Positions 34,905 to 44,046 of a DNA stretch of 45,919 nucleotides are shown here, piece after piece (positions within the stretch are counted from its first letter, which is position 1; every line of letters starts with the position of its first letter). This stretch comes from Limnoraphis robusta CS-951 (GTDB lineage Bacteria > Cyanobacteriota > Cyanobacteriia > Cyanobacteriales > Microcoleaceae). The DNA lies in NCBI RefSeq assembly GCF_000972705.2, contig NZ_LATL02000229.1:1-45919 (forward strand). Reading direction: 5' to 3'. The notes beneath the pieces are model-generated. The model was not told the origin of the DNA and did no database searches. It worked only from the letters and a program-made list of their open reading frames with translations. The translations under genes were made by a program, and so were the position numbers.

Positions 34905-35395
34905 TTGATACTATCAATTCTTTTTAACTCTTCAATCGTAACTTCTACTTCCTCAATTTCAAAATCACCGCCTGCGACATTAACATCAGAAATCGAATAT
35001 CCAATCGGCCATGCTCGTTTGAATTCAAATCGAAACTGTTCTTCTGCTGCCTGATTGTAAATGACTAAGGAACCATCGCGCCGTTGTTTGGGCCAGTTTC
35101 CATCTTGCACAGCTTGAAGCCAGTTCCAAAAAGTCATAGACATGGTTAAACCTCGGCGCAAAGTCAGATTACTATAGGTCATAACACCAGGAATTTTTGT
35201 TCGCACAATCCGACCCCTAGAGTTTCCCTGTTTTCCCCACTTTTGTGGCGTAACCTCGCTAATTTCGATCACTTCTTGAGTTGCTTTAAAACCGCTACAC
35301 TCCATAAAGTAACCGTCTATTGAGTCATTACTGCCGTCCAGTTTTAGCTCTAAGTAAAACTTGGCTCTTGTGAGGATTTCAGGAAACTCTGTCAC
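34901..35395 (-). CDS. Contractile injection system tube protein (gp19-like), copy 3
   Basis: A 164-aa tail-tube family protein: 'FYLELKLDGSNDSIDGYFMECSGFKATQEVIE' and 'GVMTYSNLTLRRGLTMSMTFWNWLQAVQDG', with the C-terminal 'RAWPIGYSISDVNVAGGDFEIEEVEVTIEEL'. It resembles the cap-adaptor or baseplate-proximal tube paralogues of eCIS more than the two major tube copies. It forms part of the inner tube through which the effector passes. Confidence 0.8.
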   Translation of the reverse strand: MTEFPEILTRAKFYLELKLDGSNDSIDGYFMECSGFKATQEVIEISEVTPQKWGKQGNSRGRIVRTKIPGVMTYSNLTLRRGLTMSMTFWNWLQAVQDGNWPKQRRDGSLVIYNQAAEEQFRFEFKRAWPIGYSISDVNVAGGDFEIEEVEVTIEELKRIDSIK

Positions 35396-35442
35396 AATCG
35401 TTCTACCTTTAATTCAATTGGGTCAATCCAATCTTCAAATTC

Positions 35443-35934
35443 CTACTTTTTCCGAACTATTTTTGTGAATTTAAGTTCTAGAGTATCTTCAGCATTTTGA
35501 CCAGACTGATCAACCCCAAGGACACCACTCGCTTGTTTTAAGGTACCGGGAAACAAATCAGTAAAATCAAACCGCATTTCCTCGCCATCCCCATCATAAA
35601 TCGTCAGCGATCCAGTTTTCCGATTTTTTCTGGCTTCTGTCTTCCCACCACTATAAGCTTCCGCGTGGCACTTGATATACCAATCTTCTAATTTTTTTTG
35701 TGCAGCCTCATTTCCAGCTACAAAAGTGAGGGTGATAGCGGAACTGTACTTAACCCCACCGATAACAGCTTGAGTTTGGCTTTTACCACCTTTTGTACAG
35801 CCGATGGGGGCATCGCCTCCAGCCACTTCAATCGTAATTTCGGGGCCACTAACTTTCTTAATCAATAAGTCGGTAATTCCGTCTATTTCAAAGTAAAACT
35901 TGGAATTTGTCAAAAACTCAACATTATCAGCCAT
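35443..35934 (-). CDS. Contractile injection system tube protein (gp19-like), copy 2
   Basis: About 163 aa from the ATG at 35934, chosen because AGGAG lies 7 bases upstream. Features are 'FLTNSKFYFEIDGITDLLIKKVSGPEITIEV', 'KYSSAITLTFVAGN' and 'FTDLFPGTLKQASGVLGVDQSGQNAEDTLELKFTKI'. Inner-tube subunit. The N-terminal 'FYFEIDGITDL' matches 'FYLEFDGLTDL' of copy 1, so the two are close paralogues. Confidence 0.85.
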   Translation of the reverse strand: MADNVEFLTNSKFYFEIDGITDLLIKKVSGPEITIEVAGGDAPIGCTKGGKSQTQAVIGGVKYSSAITLTFVAGNEAAQKKLEDWYIKCHAEAYSGGKTEARKNRKTGSLTIYDGDGEEMRFDFTDLFPGTLKQASGVLGVDQSGQNAEDTLELKFTKIVRKK

Positions 35935-35984
35935 TTTTAATCTCCTAATCAAGATTTAAATCAACAGTCGCACGCTCGTTTTAT

Positions 35985-36473
35985 TTACTGAGTTCGATTA
36001 AATTTTTCACAAGTAATTGTAAAAATTTCTTCCAAATAGGCATCTTGAGTTACATCCAGATCTGCACATTTGTATTTAGAAGGCCAAGCTTCTGAAAATT
36101 CCCACATTGCTACTAATTCGCTATCTGAATCATAGGCACTAATTTTGCCTGTTTTTTTATTGTTTTTCCATTGCCCTTTACCCCCATCAGATGTAGGTAA
36201 GCATTTTTCAAACCATTCATACATTTTCTTGCTAGCACTGCTACCCGTTAGGCTAGCAACACAGGTACAATCAAAGGTGAATAATCCTTCAAATCCACCT
36301 GAGTTAATCTGACGGATCGATTTTCCATCTTTAGTCGTTCCAATTACAGCTTCACCTCCAGTGACTTTTGGTTTGTATTCTGGCAGGGTTACACTTTTGA
36401 AAACTAAATCAGTCAAACCGTCAAATTCTAAATAAAAACTACTAGGGGCAATGGGTTTAATTAAATCAGCCAT
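35985..36473 (-). CDS. Contractile injection system tube protein (gp19-like), copy 1
   Basis: About 162 aa from the ATG at 36473 (GGGAG upstream). Features are 'SSFYLEFDGLTDLVFKSVTLPEYKPKVTGGEAVIG', 'GGFEGLFTFDCTCVASL', and 'FSEAWPSKYKCADLDVTQDAYLEEIFTITCEKFNR'. The first tube gene after the sheath, separated from it by a hairpin. Probably the major tube subunit. Confidence 0.85.
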   Translation of the reverse strand: MADLIKPIAPSSFYLEFDGLTDLVFKSVTLPEYKPKVTGGEAVIGTTKDGKSIRQINSGGFEGLFTFDCTCVASLTGSSASKKMYEWFEKCLPTSDGGKGQWKNNKKTGKISAYDSDSELVAMWEFSEAWPSKYKCADLDVTQDAYLEEIFTITCEKFNRTQ

Positions 36474-36511
36474 TGGTAAAACTCCCAAATCAATGCAAAT
36501 ATTTTCGACTT

Positions 36512-36573
36512 CTAGAGTGCGTCAGATTTTCGTTTAGAACGTTGTAATTAACACTACATTTCTGACGCACTAG
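36512..36573. repeat. Hairpin between sheath and tube genes
   Basis: CTAGAGTGCGTCAGA (36511-36525) and TCTGACGCACTAG (36561-36573) form a 13-bp stem around a 35-base AT-rich loop in the 102-base gap. It could be a partial terminator or RNA-processing site that sets the sheath-to-tube ratio (inference). Confidence 0.55.
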
Positions 36574-36590
36574 ATGATTCGGTAGGTTTG

Positions 36591-38264
36591 TTATTGGTTA
36601 GGCGCCCACTGGCTCACTCGGAAAACAACAAACTCAGCCGGACGAACAGGGCGAACGCCAACTTCAATGTACAACATCCCCAATCTCATCGTTTCTTCGG
36701 GATTGAGTTCTCCATCACATTTCACATAAAATGCTTCTTGAGGAGAACTTCCAAATAACGCTCCTTCTCGCCAAATTCGTTCAAGGAAATTATTCACTGT
36801 ACGTTCAACTCGCGCCCAAAGATCTTGATCGTTCGGCTCAAAAACAACCCATTGGGTTCCGAGTTCAATTGATTTTTCAATGTAGCTCATCAAACGACGA
36901 ACACTAATATAACGCCATAACGTATTATCAGGTTCAACCAAGGTGCGAGCTCCCCAAACTTGAAGTCCTCGGTTAGGAAACTTGCGAACACAATTAATTC
37001 CTTTAGGGTTCAGCAATTCTTGTTCACGAAAGTTGGTATCGTAAGCTAAACTAATCACTCCACGCGGTGTAACATTAGCGGGTGCTTTGTATACCCCTCT
37101 GGTTTCATCCGTTTGGCACCAAATTCCCATCATGTGACCGCAGGGAGGAACATAAATGCCTTTGCCATTATCACGGGGATTAGGAACTTTAATCCAAGGA
37201 TAATATAACGCGGCAAATTGAGAACGACGGCCAAAATTATCGAGCCATTCTGCGACATCTTGAGGTTTACTTTGTTCGGGAGGAACTGGGCTATTTCCTC
37301 TTCTTACCTTAACCGGAGGAGGATCTAATACAACCATCCGAAAAGGGGGACTCGGCGCCGAATTTTCACAGTTGGTCATCATCATTTCCATCAGACCATG
37401 AACCTGTTCTAAATTCAACAAACCTTGCTGATAAGCTAACATTAAATCAGGACAGGCAATAATCGCAATTTCATCAATTTCAAATAAACCTTGAATCCCT
37501 GTCCGATCCTTACGACCCCCATAAGTTTTGCGATAAAGTTGATCAACTGGATAGACTTCAGGAGGGGGAATGATTTCGTAAAATCCATTCGCTGGCCGAC
37601 AAGACAGAGGCATTCCGCTTGTGGCTTGAATTTCTACTTCTAAATAAGGAGACTCTTGAAATGCCGTCTCTACAAATGTCCCCGCTTCCGGTTCTGCACT
37701 CATGGAGAGATGTCTGTAAGTTGAGAGAATATCCTCACCTTGTCTTAAAGTGACTTTAAAATATTCACCCGTATCAAAGGGTTCTTCTTCAGGGTTATCC
37801 GAGGGTAGGGGATCGTCCGGTTCAATGATCACGTTGATCCGTCCGTTTTCCAGTTGGTCTGGTTTCATCCGAAAACCAAGGGAAGGGCGTTGGCTAACGG
37901 TTGTAATGGCTGTAATGGTCGTATTTTCCTCAACCTGCGGTGTTTGTCTAGCCGGCTGAGGAAGCTGAGTTCCGATACTGACGACCCAACAGCGACCTCC
38001 TCCATTATCAAACCATCCTCTGACCGCAAATGGTAAATACGCTCCAAAGTCTGTAAACCCATCGGAACCTGGTTTACCAAAGCATTCGAGATATTGATCC
38101 CAGTCTGTAATCAGTTGAGGTTCAAACAGTTGGGCATCTCCGCGAACATCTTCTGTAAAGCCCACAAATCCTGCGACATTCATAGTTACCCCTTGAATGG
38201 GGCGACTACCTCGCTCTATCTCTTCAACGTATACACCCGGCGCAAAGTAATCTAGACGAGCCAT
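36591..38264 (-). CDS. Contractile injection system sheath protein
   Basis: A 557-aa tail-sheath family protein. The N-terminus 'YFAPGVYVEEIERGSRPIQGVTMNVAGFVGFTEDVRGD' is typical of phage gp18-like/Afp sheaths. The C-terminal 'RVERTVNNFLERIWREGALFGSSPQEAFYVKCD' and 'GVRPVRPAEFVVFRVSQW' form the inner sheath domain that holds the tube. It contracts to drive the tube through a membrane. First gene of the minus-strand structural operon and divergent from the DUF4255 gene; the 235-base gap (38265-38499) must contain both promoters. Confidence 0.93.
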   Translation of the reverse strand: MARLDYFAPGVYVEEIERGSRPIQGVTMNVAGFVGFTEDVRGDAQLFEPQLITDWDQYLECFGKPGSDGFTDFGAYLPFAVRGWFDNGGGRCWVVSIGTQLPQPARQTPQVEENTTITAITTVSQRPSLGFRMKPDQLENGRINVIIEPDDPLPSDNPEEEPFDTGEYFKVTLRQGEDILSTYRHLSMSAEPEAGTFVETAFQESPYLEVEIQATSGMPLSCRPANGFYEIIPPPEVYPVDQLYRKTYGGRKDRTGIQGLFEIDEIAIIACPDLMLAYQQGLLNLEQVHGLMEMMMTNCENSAPSPPFRMVVLDPPPVKVRRGNSPVPPEQSKPQDVAEWLDNFGRRSQFAALYYPWIKVPNPRDNGKGIYVPPCGHMMGIWCQTDETRGVYKAPANVTPRGVISLAYDTNFREQELLNPKGINCVRKFPNRGLQVWGARTLVEPDNTLWRYISVRRLMSYIEKSIELGTQWVVFEPNDQDLWARVERTVNNFLERIWREGALFGSSPQEAFYVKCDGELNPEETMRLGMLYIEVGVRPVRPAEFVVFRVSQWAPNQ

Positions 38265-38499
38265 TAGGAAGTCTCCTTAACGAGTCTTCAATTGTTTGAT
38301 TAGTGAGCCAATTTGAAATGACCTCATTATAGCTCGAGTTGAGCCAAAAATGAAATAATAATTCTATAAATTTAATTAAATTTTAGTAACTTGTTTTAAA
38401 AATCATGTCCAAACTCATCAATAAATTAAGTGAAAACTTCCTAAACTCATCATTGATTTTCGATAGAATTTGTAAAACCCAAAGACAAGCAGCAAACCC

Positions 38500-39750
38500 A
38501 TGAGTAATTATCTAGCGATCGCTACCGTCACCGCTATTCTACAGCAAATGTTACAAACAGGTATCGCTAATGATCTTCCTGGTGCTAGAGTCACCATGAT
38601 TCGTCCTGACAATGCAGGAAGTGGCGTTTCTGATACAGGAATTAATATTTTTCTCTATCAAGCTTCTCCCAATCTGACTTGGCGTAATGCTGATTTTGGT
38701 TCTCGTCGTCCTAAAGATAATCTGATTAAACAAGCTCAACTAGGGCTAGATTTATATTATTTATTAACCTTTTATGGAAACGAACAAGAACTCGAACCCC
38801 AAAGGTTACTGGGGAGTGCAATTCAAACGATTATCGATCAACCTACGATTACTTCTGAAATGATTAATCGAGTTGTTAACAGTTACTCTTTTCCTTTTCT
38901 TGCCGCATCAACCCTGGATGAACAAGTTCAAGTCATTAAATTAAGTCTGCTTCCTATGACATCAGAAGAATTATCACGTCTGTGGTCAACTTTTTTTCAA
39001 CTTCCTTATTCCCTATCCTTAGGCTTTCAAGCAACGGCTATTTTAATTGAGGGAAGAAAACTCGGAAAAGCCCCTTTACCTGTACGAGTCCGTCAATTTT
39101 ATTTTGTTCCAAATCAGCCGATGATCGAACAGGTTGAACCGTCAGCAGGGATCAACCAACCCATCATAGCAAGTAGCACCTTAAATATTCGCGGAAAACA
39201 ACTTTTGGGAAATCAAACTCAAATTCAAATTGGGGAAGCTAGAGTCATTCCTCAAAATATTAGTGATACTCAAATTACTCTAAATTTTTCGGCTTTATCT
39301 TCTGAACAATTCAATAATTTGAGAGCGGGAGTACAGGGTTTACAGGTTATCCATGCTAGCACTGATCCTATATTTGCTCACTCGAATCGAATGATTGAAT
39401 CTAATGTGATCCCTTTAATTTTGCGTCCAACCATTACAATTCATCCTCACAGGAGGAATTTAGAAGAAGTTGAAGTGGGTTTATACTCTGGTGATATTGA
39501 AATTCAGGTAGATTTAAGAATCGGATTCAAACAACGAGTATTTTTATTACTGAATGGCATTACAGGTGAAAATTCTGAGTCTTATATTTTTGCCGCAAAA
39601 CGACGAACTCGCCAAACTCATACACTCATATTTTCGCTGGAGAATGTCAAAATCGGAGACTATCTAGCTAGGGTGCAAATTGATGGTGCAGAAAGTCCTT
39701 TAAATGTGGATAATGATCGATATTCAGGCCCTATTTTACAAATCCCATGA
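38500..39750 (+). CDS. DUF4255 (Pvc16/Afp16-like) tail terminator protein
   Basis: 416 aa. The N-terminal ~190 residues are the DUF4255 domain ('YLAIATVTAILQQMLQTGI', 'INIFLYQASPNLTWRNADFGSRR', 'LGLDLYYLLTFYGNEQELEPQRLLGSAIQTI'). In Afp/PVC this caps the finished tube and sheath. The remaining ~220 residues are beta-rich (IPT/TIG-like: 'INQPIIASSTLNIRGKQLLGNQTQIQIGEARV'). The cyanobacterial protein is larger than the bare cap, so the C-terminus may connect to the anchoring structure. The stop overlaps the ATPase start by 4 bases. Confidence 0.85.
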   Translation: MSNYLAIATVTAILQQMLQTGIANDLPGARVTMIRPDNAGSGVSDTGINIFLYQASPNLTWRNADFGSRRPKDNLIKQAQLGLDLYYLLTFYGNEQELEPQRLLGSAIQTIIDQPTITSEMINRVVNSYSFPFLAASTLDEQVQVIKLSLLPMTSEELSRLWSTFFQLPYSLSLGFQATAILIEGRKLGKAPLPVRVRQFYFVPNQPMIEQVEPSAGINQPIIASSTLNIRGKQLLGNQTQIQIGEARVIPQNISDTQITLNFSALSSEQFNNLRAGVQGLQVIHASTDPIFAHSNRMIESNVIPLILRPTITIHPHRRNLEEVEVGLYSGDIEIQVDLRIGFKQRVFLLLNGITGENSESYIFAAKRRTRQTHTLIFSLENVKIGDYLARVQIDGAESPLNVDNDRYSGPILQIP

Positions 39751-41732
39751 ATTCACCCGTTTTTCTGGATTGGCACACAGCCAATAGTCAGTTTCTCAGG
39801 ATTGTTTTGAATCAAGTTCGTCAAGCTTTAAAACGTCAGATTTCATATTTAGAGAATCAAGATTTTGAGGAGCTAGATGATCAAGATGAACTGAAATTTA
39901 TTACGCCTCCTGTTCAGGAACCTTTTGCTCTTGAGCAACTGAGCCAATATTTTAGTTTATCTGTTTTTGAACAAGAGATTTTATTACTTTGTTTAGGAAT
40001 GGAACTTGATCCGACTTGGCCATCTTTATGCGCGGCTGCTCAAATTGATTCTGAACACAATTATCCCACTTTTAGTTTAGCACAAATGTTGTTTGAAAAT
40101 CCTAACTGGGAAGCGATCGCACCGGGATCTCCTCTCAGACGATGGAATTTAATTGAAGTAGGAGGCGGAAATTCTTTGGCAAGTAGTCCGTTAAGGATTG
40201 ATGAACGAATTTTAAATTATTTGATGGGAATCCATCAGTTAGATAGACGATTGATTAATATTCGTAAATTAATCTCGGTTGCTGAAGATCTAGCTGAATC
40301 TCATAAAAACTTAGCTAAAACTATTATTAATAATTGGAGAATAAAAGCTCGAGGTTCTCTGGGTCTCGAAAAATTAGAGTTACCCATTATTGAACTTTGT
40401 AGTAATGAACGGGTGGGAAAACGAGCGATCGCGAGTCGAGTTTGTCATGAGTTAGGATTTAATCTTTATTGTCTTTCTAGTCATGCCCTTCCCACCAGTT
40501 TAAATGATTTATATCCGTTCATAGAACTATGGGAACGAGAGGCAATTTTGAATCAAGGGGTTTTATTATTAGATGCTGATCAAAGTGATACAATAGATAC
40601 AGCTAAAGAAAATGCGATCGCCTTGCTCATCGAACAAATTTCTACTCCTTTTATTATTACCAGTCAAGATAGACAACCGCCCCGATCTCGTCCCATTCTG
40701 ACCTTTGATGTGAATAAACCAACGGCTCAGGAACAGCGAGAATTCTGGATGAAAGCGTTAGGAACTTCTTCTGAAGATTTAACGGGATTAATCGATCAAT
40801 TAGTTGCTCAATTTAATCTCAATTTTAGCGAGATTCAATCCGCCTGTCTTCAAGTCAAATCAGCCGAAAAAATTTGCCAAAACCAACTTTGGAATATTTG
40901 CCGAATTCAGGCGCGACCTAAATTAGATGAATTAGCACAACGAATTGAAATGAAGGCGAGTTGGGAAGATTTAGTTTTACCTCCAACTCAGCAACAAATC
41001 CTTCAAACAATTGCGAGTCATGTGCGACAGCGAACTACGGTTTATGAACGCTGGGGATTTGCTCAAAAAGGAGGACGAGGATTAGGAATTACAGCTTTAT
41101 TTGCGGGGGCAAGCGGAACTGGAAAAACAATGGCGGCTGAGGTTTTAGCGGGTGAATTAAACTTGGATCTTTATAAAATTGATTTGAGTTCTGTGGTCAG
41201 TAAATATATTGGGGAAACGGAGAAAAATTTAAAACGAGTCTTTGATGCGGCTGAAACGGGAGGGGTAATTTTACTTTTTGATGAAGCAGATTCATTATTT
41301 AGTAAACGAAGTGAGGTTAAAGATAGTCATGATCGCTATGCAAATTTAGAAGTAAGTTATTTATTACAACGGATGGAGTCTTACCAAGGATTAGCGATTT
41401 TAACGACAAATTTAAAAGATTCCATCGATACAGCTTTTATGCGACGCATTCGGTTTATTGTCAAGTTTTCTGTACCAGATGTGACTCAACGGATGGAACT
41501 GTGGCAACGGATTTTTCCCAAAGATACGCCTACAAAAGATTTGAATATTAAAAAACTAGCTCAGTTGAGTCTCGCGGCGGGGAATATTCGCAATATTGCG
41601 CTCAATGCCGCATTTTTAGCAGCCGATGAAAATCAACCGATTACAATGACACATTTATTAAAAGCAACTGAAAGCGAATATGCTAAGTTAGAACGACCCT
41701 TGACAGAGGTGGAAATCAAAGGTTGGATCTAG
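39747..41732 (+). CDS. Contractile injection system AAA+ ATPase (Afp15-like)
   Basis: 661 aa. The N-terminal region (to ~400) is a degenerate ATPase-like and helical part. The active AAA+ module has Walker A 'GASGTGKT' (~453-460), Walker B '[12 protein letters not shown]' (~508-519), arginine-rich '[11 protein letters not shown]' and sensor 2 '[14 protein letters not shown]'. Such ATPases are conserved in eCIS clusters and help particle assembly or effector loading. The ATGA overlap with the cap gene indicates coupling. Catalytic motifs are intact. Confidence 0.9.
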   Translation: MNSPVFLDWHTANSQFLRIVLNQVRQALKRQISYLENQDFEELDDQDELKFITPPVQEPFALEQLSQYFSLSVFEQEILLLCLGMELDPTWPSLCAAAQIDSEHNYPTFSLAQMLFENPNWEAIAPGSPLRRWNLIEVGGGNSLASSPLRIDERILNYLMGIHQLDRRLINIRKLISVAEDLAESHKNLAKTIINNWRIKARGSLGLEKLELPIIELCSNERVGKRAIASRVCHELGFNLYCLSSHALPTSLNDLYPFIELWEREAILNQGVLLLDADQSDTIDTAKENAIALLIEQISTPFIITSQDRQPPRSRPILTFDVNKPTAQEQREFWMKALGTSSEDLTGLIDQLVAQFNLNFSEIQSACLQVKSAEKICQNQLWNICRIQARPKLDELAQRIEMKASWEDLVLPPTQQQILQTIASHVRQRTTVYERWGFAQKGGRGLGITALFAGASGTGKTMAAEVLAGELNLDLYKIDLSSVVSKYIGETEKNLKRVFDAAETGGVILLFDEADSLFSKRSEVKDSHDRYANLEVSYLLQRMESYQGLAILTTNLKDSIDTAFMRRIRFIVKFSVPDVTQRMELWQRIFPKDTPTKDLNIKKLAQLSLAAGNIRNIALNAAFLAADENQPITMTHLLKATESEYAKLERPLTEVEIKGWI

Positions 41733-41752
41733 TTTGTTGACCGGGTTGATAG

Positions 41753-41943
41753 CCAGGGCTGTTTCATTATTTTCGTTAAATCTCTCTGACCTAACCCCCC
41801 AACCGCCTTCCCTACGAGGGAAGGGGGAGTAATTAATATTTTTTTATATTTAATAGTAATAATTAGTCCCTCCTCTCCTTGGAGGAGAGGGGGTTAGGGG
41901 GAGAGGTCATACAAATTTACGCTCGAAAATGAAACAGCCCTGG
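41753..41943. mobile_element. MITE-like inverted-repeat element
   Basis: A 191-bp element with perfect 16-bp ends: CCAGGGCTGTTTCATT (41753-41768) and AATGAAACAGCCCTGG (41928-41943). The inverted similarity continues inward (TTTTCG, GTAAAT, GACCTNNCCCCCTAACC). It contains no gene and can fold into one long stem. It sits between the ATPase and PAAR genes, which converge on it, so it could also act as a bidirectional terminator. Confidence 0.65.
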
Positions 41944-41958
41944 GGGGGTTGACAGAAC

Positions 41959-42456
41959 TTAATCACCAATCAGGACGCTCTTGCAACCGCCGAGAATTTT
42001 ATTGGATGGCCCAATTGCTTCTAACAAGGTGTCGCCCATACGACAAGCGGGTAGACCATTAATCAAAACGGTTTTGCTACCACCGATGACGACTCCAGGG
42101 CCGTGGGGGGGAATTGGTGAAGGCGTCATACAGATATGAATATCTGCACCTCCACTACTGCTCCTAATTGTGCTACTCATTGCGGTTAATGCTGCCGTTT
42201 TTGCAGCATTTTCAGCGGCTTTGGCGGCAGGGAAAGCCAGTGTTCCAACTGTCGCTTTCGTTGCAGTTTCGACTGATTTGATTATAGCATCTGATGCCTT
42301 TTTCGCCTGCTGTAAACCAGCAGCAGAACCGGAAGGCATACCCCGCCACGCAGGTAAGTTTCCTATGAAAACATTCCGGCTACCGGGGCCACCTGTTAAA
42401 ACGGGCGGTATTGGATGGGATACCTTATCAGTAACCCTTGCGGCTGGTTTACCCAT
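41959..42456 (-). CDS. PAAR-like spike-tip protein
   Basis: A 165-aa PAAR/DUF4150-type protein. Start 'KPAARVTDKVSHPIPPVLTGGPGSRNVFIGNLPAWR' and end 'GADIHICMTPSPIPPHGPGVVIGGSKTVLINGLPACRMGDTLLEAIGPSNKILGGCKSVLIG' show the paired metal-binding His/Cys and glycine-rich turns. A ~50-residue Ala/Lys-rich helix (residues ~48-100) is inserted between the halves, longer than simple PAAR proteins. It should sharpen the spike at the tube tip and may tether an effector. Confidence 0.85.
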   Translation of the reverse strand: MGKPAARVTDKVSHPIPPVLTGGPGSRNVFIGNLPAWRGMPSGSAAGLQQAKKASDAIIKSVETATKATVGTLAFPAAKAAENAAKTAALTAMSSTIRSSSGGADIHICMTPSPIPPHGPGVVIGGSKTVLINGLPACRMGDTLLEAIGPSNKILGGCKSVLIGD

Positions 42457-42622
42457 GATTCGAGAATAGATTAATGATGGATAATCATAGCTTTTTTAAC
42501 ATTTAGTTGCAAGTCAAACTGACTTAACAAAATGTCAACTATGCTTATGATATTGAGAAAATAAATTTTGATGTCATGTTGGGTTGAGGCACGGAATTTA
42601 ATCTATAAGAGCGATCGCACTT

Positions 42623-43807
42623 TTAAAAAAACAAGTCGGTTTCCCGTTGCATTTGCTTTCTTATCTCAGCCAATTTGTCCACCAGTTCAATTATTGTTTG
42701 ATCATCTAAATCACCCTGTGCTATTGCTGTTATACCTGCTTGGTAGTTTAGCCACGCTTGATCTACTCTTCCTATCTCCGCGGCTATATAATCGTGGATT
42801 TCTTTGATTCTTATAACTCCTTGTTCTCCCGCGGCTGCATTGACTCCAGCTGGCTGTGGTATTAAATTACTCTGATCGTTATAGTACATTTTAGCATCCC
42901 AGAGCGTGTAGTCAAAGGTCCTATTAGAATTTTCGTTATTCTCTTGCATTGCCTTTGTAATCTTATCCCAACTATATGCGTGGTCTAATTGTATTCCCTC
43001 AACATTCATCTGTACGCCTATTCCTGTTCTAGCAGTGACCGGCAAGTTACCTACTTTTTGAAGATTTGACTTTGATAAAACTTCTAGTCTAGTTTTTGAA
43101 CCGAAGCTGAATAAATTTCTTGAGTGTATGTCTTTGTTAAAAATTACATTTTGCCCTCCTCTTGCTTTATAACTTCCGGTTTCAGGAATTGGCTTTGAGG
43201 TTTCTGTACCGTTTCTCGGAACTTGCCTTTGGAAGATTTTCGTTTTCGGAAATAATACAGATGTTGTTTTTCTCTCATCTTCCGTATTAAAGTTATTGAG
43301 CGCTTGACTCATCACATCCGCTTCTTTCTCCAACCCCGCATCATCATTAATCTGTACCCCCTTCATCTGCATTGTTGGTTTAACCCTTCCCTGCATCTGC
43401 TGGACAACGTGCCATGCTTCATGGGGTAAATGTTCCTCTTGTCCAGGTGCTACATAAATTTCTGTTCCTTGAGCGTAAGCTAACGCCTGTAGTTGGGCAG
43501 GTTTTGACGAATTGTAGTGAACTCTGACATTATCCAGGGAATATCCTGATAAATTTTCTATCCCAGCTTTCAGATGATCTGGTAATCCAGTTTTGTTGGG
43601 AGCAGATTCTTCTTGCTTTTGGGCGACTTTTGTACTAATGGGATGGCCTATCTGTGCTTTTCGTTGCAGAATAGTTTGCAGGTTTGGCTGTTCTCGTTTT
43701 TGTTTCACAGGTTCCGCAAAATCACGGTTAGCATACCGACTTGCTGGAACTGATGCCGAAGAGGAGGAAGATTGATTTTTTTGCGGCGACTTGAACTGAT
43801 GGGTCAT
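42623..43807 (-). CDS. eCIS effector: shared leader, DUF4157 domain, HNH-like C-terminus
   Basis: 394 aa. Residues 1-38 form a Ser-rich leader ('MTHQFKSPQKNQSSSSSASV') nearly identical to that of the next effector. Residues ~73-140 are the DUF4157 (eCIS core) domain, with a metallopeptidase-like 'HEAWH' at 129-133. The C-terminus carries 'GIQLDHAYSWDKI' (Asp275-His276) and 'MYYNDQSNLIPQPAGVNAAAG' (Asn310, Asp311, Asn314). This is the spacing of an HNH/His-Me finger nuclease with the last strand-helix 'N..N', so a nuclease toxin is the best guess. It is likely loaded into the injection system encoded next door. No dedicated immunity gene is evident. Confidence 0.7.
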   Translation of the reverse strand: MTHQFKSPQKNQSSSSSASVPASRYANRDFAEPVKQKREQPNLQTILQRKAQIGHPISTKVAQKQEESAPNKTGLPDHLKAGIENLSGYSLDNVRVHYNSSKPAQLQALAYAQGTEIYVAPGQEEHLPHEAWHVVQQMQGRVKPTMQMKGVQINDDAGLEKEADVMSQALNNFNTEDERKTTSVLFPKTKIFQRQVPRNGTETSKPIPETGSYKARGGQNVIFNKDIHSRNLFSFGSKTRLEVLSKSNLQKVGNLPVTARTGIGVQMNVEGIQLDHAYSWDKITKAMQENNENSNRTFDYTLWDAKMYYNDQSNLIPQPAGVNAAAGEQGVIRIKEIHDYIAAEIGRVDQAWLNYQAGITAIAQGDLDDQTIIELVDKLAEIRKQMQRETDLFF

Positions 43808-43876
43808 GTTTCATGTCCCTATTAAAGTGAGCCTCTCCCAAGATTTTAGCATTTTTCCACGAGATCGCTACCCACC
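43710..43876. repeat. Long direct repeat, copy 1 (effector leader plus upstream region)
   Basis: About 167 bp covering the first ~33 codons of the effector and ~70 bases upstream. It is almost identical to 44878-45045, with only scattered substitutions and one indel. Confidence 0.85.
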
Positions 43877-44046
43877 AATTAGGAATAATTCTTCATTTAA
43901 TTGGAAAAAAAGAAATTGTCTTGTGTATCGATGAAACTGGAGATGCCAATTGATCATTCAGCCCTATCTATTTTACTGTTTAACGTGAGTTCGACGGAGT
44001 GCGATCGCCTCTCAACAGGACAGTAGAAAAGCGATTAATATCGGTA

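Noticed and set aside
34006..42456. Tail genes taken as a prophage
   Set aside because: Sheath, tube, DUF4255 cap and AAA ATPase occur without capsid, terminase, portal, integrase or lysis genes. The combination is specific to contractile injection systems.
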